A DNA stretch of 64,000 nucleotides, from contig QJZC01000027.1 of assembly GCA_003247575.1 (NCBI GenBank), positions 62,001 through 126,000 on the forward strand, in the 5' to 3' direction. The notes under the pieces were generated by a model that worked only from the letters and a program-made list of their open reading frames with translations, was not told the DNA's origin and did no database searches. Each line of letters starts with the position of its first letter. Position 1 is the first letter of the stretch. Both the position numbers and the translations under genes were made by a program. Shown piece after piece: positions 43,078 to 52,124 of this stretch. The stretch is from Pseudomonadota bacterium (GTDB lineage Bacteria; Myxococcota_A; UBA9160; SZUA-336).

Positions 43078-44619
43078 CTAACGCCGTCTCCGGTCGAAGC
43101 GCTCCACCCCGGCGATGTCCAGGAGATCGGTCAGGTCGTTCACCTTGCGACCGATGCCAGGCGTGACATCGATCTCGTCGTGTTCGACGGACGGATCCGC
43201 TCGATTGTTCAGGTAGCTGTTCGGATCCTGCTTGAGGAGCCCGATCAGGGTCTCGCAGACGAGGCGGCTTCCGAGCTCTCCGAGTCGTTCGCCGTTCTGC
43301 TGCACGGCGGCCTCTCGCAGGATGTAGTACCAGAGAGGCGTACGGTGCACGAACCCTGCTCGGTTCAGAACGTCCACGATCCCGCCGGATTCGCCGTCAG
43401 TGAGCTCTGCGGGGCTGAGCGGAATGATCCCGAATCCGGAGCACATGGCCTGACCCGTCGGAATGCTCAGGTTGTAGGCGCGCAGCAGGTTGCTGCGCGC
43501 GAGATGGCGCAACACCGGATCGTCGCGTCGATCCTCGAACGGGAGGGCGAACAGACCCTGCGCGATCTTGGTATCGATGCGGCGTGCGTGCTGTACGTTT
43601 GCGCCCTGTCCCGCGAAGCGACGGAAGTCTACGACCCGCTCGGAGATCAGTTGACCGTCCGGGGCGAAGTTTGCCGGATTGCCGTTCGGCCCGAGCAGGT
43701 CCTGAATCAGCACTTCGTTGCTGGCATCGTTCAGGTTGTAGAACGGGCGAATCATCGAGTGACCGAAGCGGAACGCGGCCACCGAGAACTCGAGCGGCAT
43801 GAAGGAGTCGCCCCTTCCGGACGACGAGCCGAGAGCCCGAGGTCCATTCGCGAGCGTGTCCGCGACGATCCCTCGGTCGCAGATTCGAGGAAGGTAGTCG
43901 TTGACGACGATGAACTGGTAGGCCCAGCGAACCAGCTGTCGCGCGCGGATGTACTTGGCTTCGTTGGATCCGCGTTGCCGCTCGAATACGGCATTGTAGA
44001 ACTTGAGAATCCGCGTGTGCAGCTGCGAAACGATCACGTTCTCGTCATTGCGCATGTCTGCAATGATCGCCACGTGGTTCTCGCGGCGGGGTAGATCGAC
44101 GCGATCCGGTCCCTTCTCGAAGCAGTTGAGGGTCAGCTGCGAGGTGAAGAGTGGGAACGGCTCGGAGTCCGACTCGGTTCGTGCGCGCAGCGCCGACCCG
44201 GCCAGTCCGGGCCCATCGCCGAACACGCTGTCGAGATCGAGCTCGGGCCGGCGCCCATTGCGAAGGTCTCGGATGACGGTGTCCGGATTCTGCGGACTTA
44301 CGCGGCCTGATCCATCGATCGTCGAGACCGCGGAGTTGCGATCCGTGCGAGCCGTGACGTCATGATCGATGAACTGCCCGAGATAGGTGAACGCGGCGGG
44401 AATGGGAGAATCGAGATCGGCCAGAGGTCGTCCCGGATCCCCCGGGTCGGCCATCTGGTCGCCGAGAGCCTTCAGACCTTCGACGGTCTCCTTCGATGCA
44501 GGCAAGAGGCAGAGCGGCGATCTCGCCGCATCGGGGAAGAAGTAGTCAAATGCCGTCGAGAAGAGGATCTCTCCTTCGTCTTCGATGCCGGCGGAATGAC
44601 TGATCTTGCGGAACATCAT
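43078..44619 (-). CDS. Animal-type haem peroxidase
   Basis: A 513-residue member of the cyclooxygenase-peroxidase (An_peroxidase) superfamily. Distal histidine motif: YLGQFIDHDVT (near 85). Proximal histidine: AFRFGHSMIRPFYN. The C-terminal AELTDGESGGIVDVLNRAG and WYYILREA segments fit the bacterial group. ATG at 44619 is preceded by GAAGGAGAC. No signal peptide is seen, so it is either cytoplasmic or exported by a route not visible here. Relatives oxidise halides, phenols or fatty acids with peroxide. Neighbours give no substrate clue. Confidence 0.9.
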   Translation of the reverse strand: MMFRKISHSAGIEDEGEILFSTAFDYFFPDAARSPLCLLPASKETVEGLKALGDQMADPGDPGRPLADLDSPIPAAFTYLGQFIDHDVTARTDRNSAVSTIDGSGRVSPQNPDTVIRDLRNGRRPELDLDSVFGDGPGLAGSALRARTESDSEPFPLFTSQLTLNCFEKGPDRVDLPRRENHVAIIADMRNDENVIVSQLHTRILKFYNAVFERQRGSNEAKYIRARQLVRWAYQFIVVNDYLPRICDRGIVADTLANGPRALGSSSGRGDSFMPLEFSVAAFRFGHSMIRPFYNLNDASNEVLIQDLLGPNGNPANFAPDGQLISERVVDFRRFAGQGANVQHARRIDTKIAQGLFALPFEDRRDDPVLRHLARSNLLRAYNLSIPTGQAMCSGFGIIPLSPAELTDGESGGIVDVLNRAGFVHRTPLWYYILREAAVQQNGERLGELGSRLVCETLIGLLKQDPNSYLNNRADPSVEHDEIDVTPGIGRKVNDLTDLLDIAGVERFDRRRR

Positions 44620-44971
44620 GTCTCCTTCGCGAGTCCGTTGGGGGGCAGAGCGCGGTTGCCTCGGACCCCAGCTGATGAAAGAACAGCGCTCTGTTGCTCG
44701 TCCTGTGCACGCAGACAACACTATCCACCGAATCGGATCAAAGAGGTGTGAAGAGACTCACTCGGCGTAAATACACGAACGGGTGAGATCGCCTCCAGTT
44801 TGCAACGAAGTTTCCTTGCTTCGATCCGAACGACCGATACGACGACGACTGTTCTGTCGCAGCGCTGGCCTCGGATGCAGAACCTGAAGCGTCCTGCGCT
44901 ATGCAGCTCGATCGTCGACGAGGTAGGCTGCAGGGTGGGTACGGTGTGGCCGACTCGTTCGGGGGTGCTGG
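44620..44971. other. Divergent intergenic region
   Basis: A 352-bp gap between the divergent peroxidase and permease genes. It should hold promoters for both, but no clear sigma-70-type boxes or repeats were seen. The permease start (GTG at 44972) has only a weak ribosome-binding site. Confidence 0.35.
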
Positions 44972-47389
44972 GTGCTGAGGTTCCTCTCCTACATTCGGAA
45001 CGGCCTGCGAGCCTTCGGGGTCAACCCCGGCTTCAGCTCTGTAGTGGTCCTGACGCTCGCTCTCGGGGTTGGGGTCAGTAGCGCCGTATTCAGCGTCGCA
45101 AGTGGGACCTTGATCAATCCAACGCCATGGGACGAAGCTACAGAGCTCTCTCTCGTATGGGAGCGCAATCGTGGGCAAGAGTCCTCGCTGCGCCCGCTCG
45201 CGTACGGTCGCTTCGCCGAGCTCGAAGGGCAGCTCCAAGGTCTCTCCGGCATCGGAGCCGCTCGCGGCTTCAACTTCGTGCTCACCGCAGGGGGAGAGTC
45301 CGAATCGATTCCCGGCGCGTATCTGACCCCGGGGTTGTTCGAGCTGTTGCGCTTGCCGATCGCACTCGGACGACCGCTCGGGCTCGAAGACGCCGATCCG
45401 CGCGCACCACGCACCGTGGTGATCGACTACTCGATGTGGAAGAACCGCTACGAACTCGATCCGAATGTCCTCGGACGCCAGATCCAGATCGAGGGGCAGG
45501 ACTGGGCGATCGTCGGTGTACTAGGGCGGGATACGTGGTTTCCGGCTCCCAATACGTCCATTCTCACGGCGCTTCGCCCCACACCCGCGGAGCTTCACGA
45601 TCGGAGCCGCCACGATCTCATCGTGATCGGGCGACGTGCCGCCGCCCGCTCGCTCGAGGCGCTACGCGCCGAGCTCGACTTGATCTCGCAACGATCGTCG
45701 GAAGCCCGGACCGACTCCGACGAGGACGAGTGGCCCCTGATCGCTCAGTCCGTGAGTGAAGCCATGTTTGGCGGTCAGGCAGCGGTGGGTATCAGCATCT
45801 TGGCAGGCGCGATCGGGTTCGTACTGCTGATTGCATGTGCGAATCTGACTGGGCTCTTGCTGACCCGAGCCACTGCGCGACAGCGCGAGATCGCCGTTCG
45901 CGCAGCCGTCGGCGCGACACGCGGCCAGGTCGTCGTCCAGCTGCTGACGGAGAACCTCGTGCTGGCGCTGGCGGCGATTCCGATCGGCCTGGTGGTGACG
46001 CACGCTACATTGGGCTTCATCTACACGCAGGTTCCGGTTCAGGTCGCCAACGTCGAGCGCCTCTTCAGGTTCGATGCGCCGGTCTGGCTGTTTGCTGCGG
46101 GCGCCGCGCTGAGCACGGCCATCGTGTTCGGACTCACCCCATCGCTGCACGCGACGCGCATGGATCTGAGTCGCGCACTCAAAGAGGGCGGTGACCGAGG
46201 GGCCAGCGCTGCGGGAACCCAGCGGATCCGGTCCATGCTCGTCGTTGGCCAGCTGGCGCTCTCCATCGTGCTACTGGTTGGAGCTGCTCTCTTCAGCAAG
46301 AGCTTCAGCAAGGTCGTGAACGCCGACACCGGCTTCGAGATGCACAATCTCTTCTACGCGCCCGTGGGGCTTCCGGAGTCGCGCTACCCAGAGGACCGCC
46401 AGCGGAGCGACTTCATGGCTCGGCTGCAGGAGCGCGTGAGTACCGTGCCTGGCATCGTTCATGTCGGCGTATCGGACTCTGCCGTATCTGCGGGGGCAGG
46501 CCCCCTACAGAAGTATGAGATCGCGTCGAAGCGAGGGGAGCGGAGCGCATCGCTCGAGACTCGCTGGACGGCAGGTTCCCCCGGATTCATTCGTGCCCTC
46601 GGTTTGGAGCTTCGTGCCGGACGCTATCTGTCGGAGACCGATGATGCCGGCTCTCGTCGAGTCGCGCTCGTGAGCGATCTGTTCGTGCGCGCCAGCTTCC
46701 GGACGGGGGACGATCCCATTGGCGAAGCGATCGTGCTTTCCGACGGGAGCTCCGTCGAGATCGTCGGTGTGGTGCAGGACGTGAATCAGATCGGTCTGAA
46801 TGCCACCCAACGGCCGCAGGTCTATGTCCCCTACTCGCAGCAGCCGAGCCAATTCGTACAGCTCGTTGCACGGACGTCGGTTGATCCTCTGTCTGTCGGC
46901 CCGACGGTGCGGACGATGATCTCCGAGCTCGATCCGCTGATTCCCGTGCTCAGGTTGACGACTGCGCTGCGGGAACGAGCGCTGACCGTCTGGCCACTGG
47001 GGCTGTTCGCATCGATTCTCGGGTTGTTGGGAGGGGTCGGCCTCGTGATGGCGACGGTCGGTATCTACGGGGTCGTACGTTACGCCACCCAGCAACGAAG
47101 CAGAGAGCTCGGCATCCGAGCGGCGCTCGGGGCGGAGCCCCGGCAGCTCGTACTACTCGTCATGCGCTTGACCTGGGTGATGACCGCCGCTGGGCTTGCG
47201 TTCGGGCTGCTTCTCTCGCTCGGGCTGAGCTCGCTCTTGAGCTCCATCCTCTACGAGATCGATCCGCTCGAGCCGCTCAGTCTGTTCGGTCCGGCAATCG
47301 CGCTGATGCTGGCTGCACTGCTCGCAGGGGCGCTGCCTGCGTGGCGTGCGGCGAGTGTCGATCCGACCGTTGCGCTTGCGTCCGATTAG
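44972..47389 (+). CDS. ABC transporter permease, duplicated MacB/FtsX (ADOP) family, orphan
   Basis: An 805-residue permease with the same plan as the protein at 651-3062: N-terminal helix (LTLALGVGVSSAVFSVASG), periplasmic core, FtsX block (about 270-400), second core and a second FtsX block (about 680-800). The two are clear paralogues. Here no ATPase gene is adjacent, the usual situation for ADOP genes, so it must borrow a nucleotide-binding subunit. Divergent from the peroxidase gene and convergent with the lysozyme-like gene. Confidence 0.88.
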   Translation: MLRFLSYIRNGLRAFGVNPGFSSVVVLTLALGVGVSSAVFSVASGTLINPTPWDEATELSLVWERNRGQESSLRPLAYGRFAELEGQLQGLSGIGAARGFNFVLTAGGESESIPGAYLTPGLFELLRLPIALGRPLGLEDADPRAPRTVVIDYSMWKNRYELDPNVLGRQIQIEGQDWAIVGVLGRDTWFPAPNTSILTALRPTPAELHDRSRHDLIVIGRRAAARSLEALRAELDLISQRSSEARTDSDEDEWPLIAQSVSEAMFGGQAAVGISILAGAIGFVLLIACANLTGLLLTRATARQREIAVRAAVGATRGQVVVQLLTENLVLALAAIPIGLVVTHATLGFIYTQVPVQVANVERLFRFDAPVWLFAAGAALSTAIVFGLTPSLHATRMDLSRALKEGGDRGASAAGTQRIRSMLVVGQLALSIVLLVGAALFSKSFSKVVNADTGFEMHNLFYAPVGLPESRYPEDRQRSDFMARLQERVSTVPGIVHVGVSDSAVSAGAGPLQKYEIASKRGERSASLETRWTAGSPGFIRALGLELRAGRYLSETDDAGSRRVALVSDLFVRASFRTGDDPIGEAIVLSDGSSVEIVGVVQDVNQIGLNATQRPQVYVPYSQQPSQFVQLVARTSVDPLSVGPTVRTMISELDPLIPVLRLTTALRERALTVWPLGLFASILGLLGGVGLVMATVGIYGVVRYATQQRSRELGIRAALGAEPRQLVLLVMRLTWVMTAAGLAFGLLLSLGLSSLLSSILYEIDPLEPLSLFGPAIALMLAALLAGALPAWRAASVDPTVALASD

Positions 47390-47456
47390 GCGTGAGCGCG
47401 AGGTCCAGTCTGAGAAGTGCTGCCTTGCAGTCGCCGGCTTGCGGAGGACGTGCGCC

Positions 47457-48359
47457 TTAGCGGATCAGATCCATGCAGCTTCCTTGCAGAACGTCGAGAT
47501 CGGTCGTCTCCGATCCGACGTGGTAACGGTCGCTTCGCTGCCAGATCTGGAACCCGGCCAGCTGCCAGACGTCCGGGATCCGGGGTTCCTCCGAACTCGA
47601 GTACTCGGCGAGCCAGAGTGGGTAAGCGGAAAGGGCAGGATCGGTCAGGTATTCCTGAGCGAACTCGTAACTGGTGTACAGGATGGGGCGCCGTCCGAGC
47701 AGGCGCTCCATCTCTCCGAGCGCGATCAGCAGTACCCGCGTGAGCTCGTCTGCCGGGGTTGGCGTCACCAGGCTGGCGAGCTCGATGTCGAGTACTGGGC
47801 GTATGTCCCTGGCTTCGAGGTCACCCAAGGTACGTGCATAGTGTTGGATCTGGTCCTCGGGTGAGTAGCGCGTATCGTAGAAGTGGTATGCCCCTCGGAG
47901 GATCGACAGGTCTTTCAATCCGGGCCAGGTAATATGAAACTCCGGGTCCGAATAGTGGGAGCCCTGTGTGGCCTTGGCGATCACGAACGCAATGTCCGTT
48001 CGGTCCTGTAGATCGGCCAGGATGTCTCCCTGATAGTGAGAGACATCGATCCCTACGTGAGGGCCAGGGCCCGAACAGCGAGGAATCTGCATCGATTCTC
48101 GCCGAGTCGTCGAAGCTCCGCTCGAGTTGGTTCTGCCCGGACGTGGCACGGCAGAGTCCTCGGATGTGGGAGAGACGGCGGCGAGCTTCGAATCATCGAG
48201 AGGGGATGTCGAGTCGATCGGATCTGCTCGTGCGCACGAGAGGCAAGCGGCCACGATTCCGCACAAGAACGCTTCGAGTAGCGCGTTGACGAACGTTGCC
48301 GGCCCCTTCCGCCTCGGCGATGTCTGGGAAGGCGAGCATTGACCTGCAGCTGGTCGCAT
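47457..48359 (-). CDS. GH25 lysozyme-like lipoprotein
   Basis: A 300-residue protein. ATG at 48359 follows AAGAGGAAC and gives a signal peptide with a cysteine after a hydrophobic core (LLEAFLCGIVAACLSC), so it may be lipidated. A serine/threonine-rich linker leads to a GH25 domain (about 100-300): GIDVSHYQGDI carries the first catalytic aspartate, VLDIEL the DxE pair, and YTSYEFAQEYL and WLAEYSS follow. It should cut muramyl-glycan bonds in peptidoglycan, as in cell-wall turnover or attack on other cells. Confidence 0.87.
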   Translation of the reverse strand: MRPAAGQCSPSQTSPRRKGPATFVNALLEAFLCGIVAACLSCARADPIDSTSPLDDSKLAAVSPTSEDSAVPRPGRTNSSGASTTRRESMQIPRCSGPGPHVGIDVSHYQGDILADLQDRTDIAFVIAKATQGSHYSDPEFHITWPGLKDLSILRGAYHFYDTRYSPEDQIQHYARTLGDLEARDIRPVLDIELASLVTPTPADELTRVLLIALGEMERLLGRRPILYTSYEFAQEYLTDPALSAYPLWLAEYSSSEEPRIPDVWQLAGFQIWQRSDRYHVGSETTDLDVLQGSCMDLIR

Positions 48360-48755
48360 TCTGTTCCTCTTGTCAGGGCGGTCACGCGTGTCGAGGCGGT
48401 CACGAATCGGTACTGCGAGAGGATAGATCGGAATTGGTGGAGCTGCCGGCATGAGCCGTGCTCCCGTCATCCTTGCGTTGTGAAAAGCGCACATCCGCGT
48501 GGCGGTTCTCCGGATGTGTGGTTGCGTCACACTCGTAGGTCGGGTGACGCGATCATGTTTCGACTTGGCCTTCGATCGAGTCCGACTAGAAGTCGCATCA
48601 GGTGGAGCGGTGGAGCAACACCTGCTGAAAATGACCGTCTCACACACCCTCTTGGATTGCATGCGTACAAGCCTGCGGCCATAATTTATCTGGTTCGGTT
48701 AGTCCCACCCTCCCATGCCCCGATCCATTAGCCCGGGTCGAGAAAGGATTTGCGA
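48360..48755. other. Divergent intergenic region upstream of the DUF2589 run
   Basis: A 396-bp gap between the lysozyme-like gene and the first DUF2589 gene. The promoter candidate at 48657-48685 is the only structured element noticed. No gene was found. Confidence 0.4.
48657..48685 (+). promoter_or_regulatory. Possible sigma-70-type promoter for the DUF2589 run
   Basis: TTGCAT (48657-48662) and CATAAT (48680-48685) are 17 bp apart, in a locally AT-rich stretch 70 bp before the start codon. The -10 element matches consensus at five of six positions, the -35 poorly. Confidence 0.35.
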
Positions 48756-49349
48756 ATGGCCATCGGAGACGAACTCTCTAGTCTCGATTTTCAATCCATG
48801 ATCGGTGGGCCGCTGAGTGCGGTGGTTCGAGCGCAGGCCGAGTCCGCAGTGACCTCGGTCGATTTCATCAAGGCAGTTGGCTTCAATACTGACGACAGTG
48901 GAAACGTCACCGATCCGGTGATGGTGACGTTTGCCTACGACAAGCCCGTCGAAGAGACGGGACAAGATGGCAACACGACGATCGTACCGAAGAAGTTCGA
49001 GCTCACGGTTCCGTTCCTGACCATGCTTCCCATCCCGTTCATCCGTGTGGAAGAGACGACGATCGACTTCAATGCGAAGATCACCTCGGTTCAGGAGACT
49101 TCGACGACGTCGTCTCATGGGTTGAATACGGAGCTCAAGGCGAAGGCCGGCTGGGGTTGGGGTTCCGCGAGCCTCAAGGTCAACTATTCGTACAAGCGGA
49201 GCACGACGAGCAACTCGAAGGTCGAGCGCACGTACTCTCTGGCGGTGCATGTGCGTGCGGTGCAGGATGAGCTGCCGGCTGGCACGGAACGGCTGCTCGG
49301 AATCCTCGAGAACGTGATTCAGGAGACACCCGCGAGCGCATCGAGCTGA
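48756..49349 (+). CDS. DUF2589 family protein
   Basis: A 197-residue cytoplasmic protein. LDFQSMIGGPLSAVVRAQAESAVTSVDFI near the N-terminus is the family hallmark, followed by a beta-rich core (VTFAYDKPVE, KKFELTVPFLTMLPIPFIRVEE, TTIDFNAKITS) and a C-terminal helix. Related proteins have no proven function and are often encoded in pairs. First gene of a co-directional run with a second DUF2589-like gene and an unknown partner, probably one transcript though a strong hairpin follows it. ATG at 48756 has AAAGGA upstream. Confidence 0.85.
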   Translation: MAIGDELSSLDFQSMIGGPLSAVVRAQAESAVTSVDFIKAVGFNTDDSGNVTDPVMVTFAYDKPVEETGQDGNTTIVPKKFELTVPFLTMLPIPFIRVEETTIDFNAKITSVQETSTTSSHGLNTELKAKAGWGWGSASLKVNYSYKRSTTSNSKVERTYSLAVHVRAVQDELPAGTERLLGILENVIQETPASASS

Positions 49350-49372
49350 TCTCGTAGCGGATCTGGTCCCGA

Positions 49373-49403
49373 GCGGGCCTGGGGCCGAGAGGCCCAGGCC
49401 CGC
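49373..49403 (+). terminator. Strong GC hairpin between the two DUF2589 genes
   Basis: gcgggcctggggcc (49373-49386) pairs with ggcccaggcccgc (49391-49403), 13 bp with one bulged G and a GAGA loop. No T-run follows. It may reduce read-through or stabilise the upstream message, giving unequal amounts of the two proteins. Confidence 0.5.
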
Positions 49404-49485
49404 CATCCGGGGCAGCGAGCGATAACTTCTTGAAAGCGGCTCCGCGTGGGACATGGCTGCAGAGTCGCGTGTAGGTTCAAACTGA

Positions 49486-50166
49486 ATGGCGGAACTGGGT
49501 GAGCTTCTGGGAGCACTGATGTCGAGCTTGGCACACGCACGGCGAATCGCTGACGAGGAGACGGCCTCGATCGCAGTGCACTACGGCCAACATCCACTGC
49601 TCCAAGGCATGAGTATGCCCCGAGTGCGTGTGCCCGAGTTGAGGCTCAGCTTGCCAGTCGTGCTCGAGTCCTTCGAGGAGGCAGGCGAGAACGAGTTCGC
49701 CACGCCCGCGGAGATCAGCAAGCAAATGCTCGAGCGGCTGCGGAAGTCTGCGGACGAAGAGAAGGTGAAGATCCCCGAAGGTTTCGAGCAGCTGTTTTCG
49801 CGTCATCTGGTCAAGCAGCTGTCGGGAATCTCTTCCGGTGCGCGACCCCATCCAGAAGCGGTCGTACGCGCCAACGAGATCGCCTTCTCGAATGCGCTGC
49901 GCCGCTTCCCGGGAGAGCAGTGGCTGGGCCCGGACGATCGCCGCGAGATCATGTCGGATCTGCGGCAGGAAGCCGAGTCGGTGGCGATGCGCAAGCGGGG
50001 GAAACCGCCGCGGATCGAGGCAACGATCACCACTTCCGAGGTGAAGGAGCGCGCGGCGAGCGAGAACGTTCCGCGGCTGCAGATCATCTTGCGCGAAGAG
50101 GGTGTAGAGTGGAGTGTGAGCGAGGCCCGCGATGGATCGAAGATGCGGACGATCGTGCCGGAGTAG
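49486..50166 (+). CDS. DUF2589-type protein with extended helical middle
   Basis: A 226-residue protein. The N-terminus (MAELGELLGALMSSLAHARRIADEET) and MSMPRVRVPELRLSLPVVLES match a second DUF2589 subgroup. A helical middle (residues about 70-165) is followed by a beta-strand end (RIEATITTSEVK, LQIILREEGVEWSV). It lacks a signal peptide. It ends 9 bp before the next gene, so those two are certainly cotranscribed. The two DUF2589 types encoded together suggest they form a mixed complex. Confidence 0.75.
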   Translation: MAELGELLGALMSSLAHARRIADEETASIAVHYGQHPLLQGMSMPRVRVPELRLSLPVVLESFEEAGENEFATPAEISKQMLERLRKSADEEKVKIPEGFEQLFSRHLVKQLSGISSGARPHPEAVVRANEIAFSNALRRFPGEQWLGPDDRREIMSDLRQEAESVAMRKRGKPPRIEATITTSEVKERAASENVPRLQIILREEGVEWSVSEARDGSKMRTIVPE

Positions 50167-50175
50167 CCGCATCCC

Positions 50176-50757
50176 ATGCTAGCGGTTACGCGTGAGCTCG
50201 TGTTGGGACATCTGGCGGAGCTCTCCACCTTGGTCAACAAGTACGGGGATCGTCAGGCCTACGTTCAGGAGGTCCTCGCCTGGTGCATGCGGGTCGAGCA
50301 GTCTCTCGGACGCGTGCGCAGCCCGCTGGCTTCACTGGTCGCGGCAGAACGTGGTCGTATTCTGGCTACCCCGGATGGTCTGCGCGATCCCGAGGTGAAG
50401 GACGAGTCGAACAAGCGCAAGGTCACCGGTGCAATGGCGGCGGTTGCGCTCGGACGCGTCGAAGGCGCGCTACGCGGAAAGGTTGCCGAGATCGATGCAC
50501 ACTTCGATTCGCTGCGCGAGAAGCTCGCCAGCTTCCTTGGTGCGGTGAGCGTCAAGCAGCCGATTCCGCTGCCTCCACCAGTGGGGCACGAGCGTGAGGC
50601 GTGGATTCGTCGAGTGTGGTCGTCCCTCGGTTCACATGCCGAGACGCGAGCGCTCTATTCGTATCTGAACGCCGCCATGGCGCCACAAGACCGAATCTAC
50701 CTGCTCGACGACGTATTGACCCACCTGATCGAGGGGGATGCTCCTCCACCGGATTGA
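50176..50757 (+). CDS. Unknown protein linked to DUF2589
   Basis: A 193-residue cytoplasmic protein with no recognised domain. It is mostly helical: LGHLAELSTLVNKYGDRQAYV, VQEVLAWCMRVEQSLGRV and GRVEGALRGKVAEIDAHFDSLREKL, then a proline stretch (PIPLPPPVGHE) and a short C-terminal helical part. The 9-bp spacing from the upstream DUF2589-type gene points to a shared job. Confidence 0.65.
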   Translation: MLAVTRELVLGHLAELSTLVNKYGDRQAYVQEVLAWCMRVEQSLGRVRSPLASLVAAERGRILATPDGLRDPEVKDESNKRKVTGAMAAVALGRVEGALRGKVAEIDAHFDSLREKLASFLGAVSVKQPIPLPPPVGHEREAWIRRVWSSLGSHAETRALYSYLNAAMAPQDRIYLLDDVLTHLIEGDAPPPD

Positions 50758-50870
50758 GCGGCCGGTTCGAGCAGCGAAGCGGACGCAGGCGCGCAGCGCG
50801 ACGGAAGCGTGGTGGCAGGGCTGTCTCTGTAGTCTGTAGTTGAGGCTGGCTGTCTGCCGATACGGTCGTC

Positions 50871-52034
50871 GTGCAGTGGGTGTCGGCGGTGTCAGCGACC
50901 TCGAGCTTCGACGAAGCCAGAGGGGAACTCGAGAGCTGTCTCGAGCGAGAGCTCGTGGGTACGCCCGATCTCATCTGTCTGTTTCTCTCGCCCGAGCTGG
51001 CGTCTGGCTACGCTCGGATCGTTCGTTGGATCCGCGATCGCTTCACGCGAGTGCAGCTGTTCGGGGGAGTGGTCCCCGGTGTGATCGGTGCTGGCCGTGA
51101 GATCCACCCCGGCCCGGGAATCTCACTCACCGCGGCGGTGCTACCCGGCTGCAATGTGCAGCCGCTCCGTGTGCCTGCAATGCGCCCTGGAGCACGGCTC
51201 GAGCTCGACGCGCAGCTCGTCGAGCACGCCGGGCCTCATTGGATACTCCTTTCGGATGCGCACAGCATCGATACGGAGGCTCTGCTTCGAGAGCTCGATC
51301 AGCGACATCCGTCGGGTGTGCGCGCGGGCGGAATGATCAGCGACCCGCTCCGACGTGCGCCGACCTGCTTCTTTCTCAACGAGCGTGTCTACGGGGATGG
51401 GGCCGTCGGAATCTCTCTTGGTGGGAATCTCGCTGCTCGGGTTCTGCTCGCGGAGGGCTGCGAGCCGCTCGGGGAGCCGCTGATCGTGATGGGGGTACAC
51501 GAGAACGTCGTCTCACGCTTCGATCGCGGGCCAGCGACGGAGGTACTCGCTGAGATTCTGCGGACCCTCGATGAACCGACGCGCGTGCGCGCCGACCGAG
51601 GGCTGTGCCTCGGGATCCAAGCGGGTCCCCATGATCCGCGCGACGAGCGGGTGCGTTTCGTAATGCGTGGGCTGCTCGGCATCTCGCAGTCGCCGAGCGG
51701 CCTTGCAGTCGCTGCGGTCCCCAAGCTGCACGAAATCGTCCAGCTGCACGTCGCGACCGCGGAGGTCGCCCATGCGGAGCTCGAAGCCCAGTTGCGCGAG
51801 TTCATGCGGAATCAGAAGGAGCCGATGGCGGGGTTGTGGTTCCGCAGCACGGGGAGAAGCGAAGCCTTCTATGGGACGAGCGGTCACGAGACATCGCTGG
51901 TTCAGAGCGTGTTGGGTCCGCATGCGATCGGCGGCTGCTTCTGCAACGGAGAGATCGCTCCGCTCAACGGGCGGAGCCATCTGAATGGATTCTCGAGCGC
52001 GATCGTCGCGTTTCGACCGGCCCGCGGGTCCTGA
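50871..52034 (+). CDS. FIST-domain sensor protein
   Basis: A 387-residue protein with FIST_N (about 10-190) and FIST_C (about 215-365) domains and nothing else. Typical segments: DLICLFLSPELA, LFGGVVPGVIGAG, GISLTAAVLPG, and in the C-terminal part LGIQAGPHD, GLLGISQ, KEPMAGLWFRSTGR and HAIGGCFCNGEIAPLNGRSHLNGFSSAIV. FIST proteins are predicted to bind small ligands such as amino acids and to pass a signal to kinases or cyclases. No kinase or cyclase is fused or adjacent. GTG at 50871. It follows the DUF2589 run in the same direction, 113 bp on. Confidence 0.9.
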   Translation: MQWVSAVSATSSFDEARGELESCLERELVGTPDLICLFLSPELASGYARIVRWIRDRFTRVQLFGGVVPGVIGAGREIHPGPGISLTAAVLPGCNVQPLRVPAMRPGARLELDAQLVEHAGPHWILLSDAHSIDTEALLRELDQRHPSGVRAGGMISDPLRRAPTCFFLNERVYGDGAVGISLGGNLAARVLLAEGCEPLGEPLIVMGVHENVVSRFDRGPATEVLAEILRTLDEPTRVRADRGLCLGIQAGPHDPRDERVRFVMRGLLGISQSPSGLAVAAVPKLHEIVQLHVATAEVAHAELEAQLREFMRNQKEPMAGLWFRSTGRSEAFYGTSGHETSLVQSVLGPHAIGGCFCNGEIAPLNGRSHLNGFSSAIVAFRPARGS

Positions 52035-52124
52035 GCGCCGGTCCTGAGCCGGCGGACTGCCCCGCACGTGCGACGCCATTGCTGTGGCGCAAGTCGGTCG
52101 CCGGGCGAGCCGAACAAGATCGGG

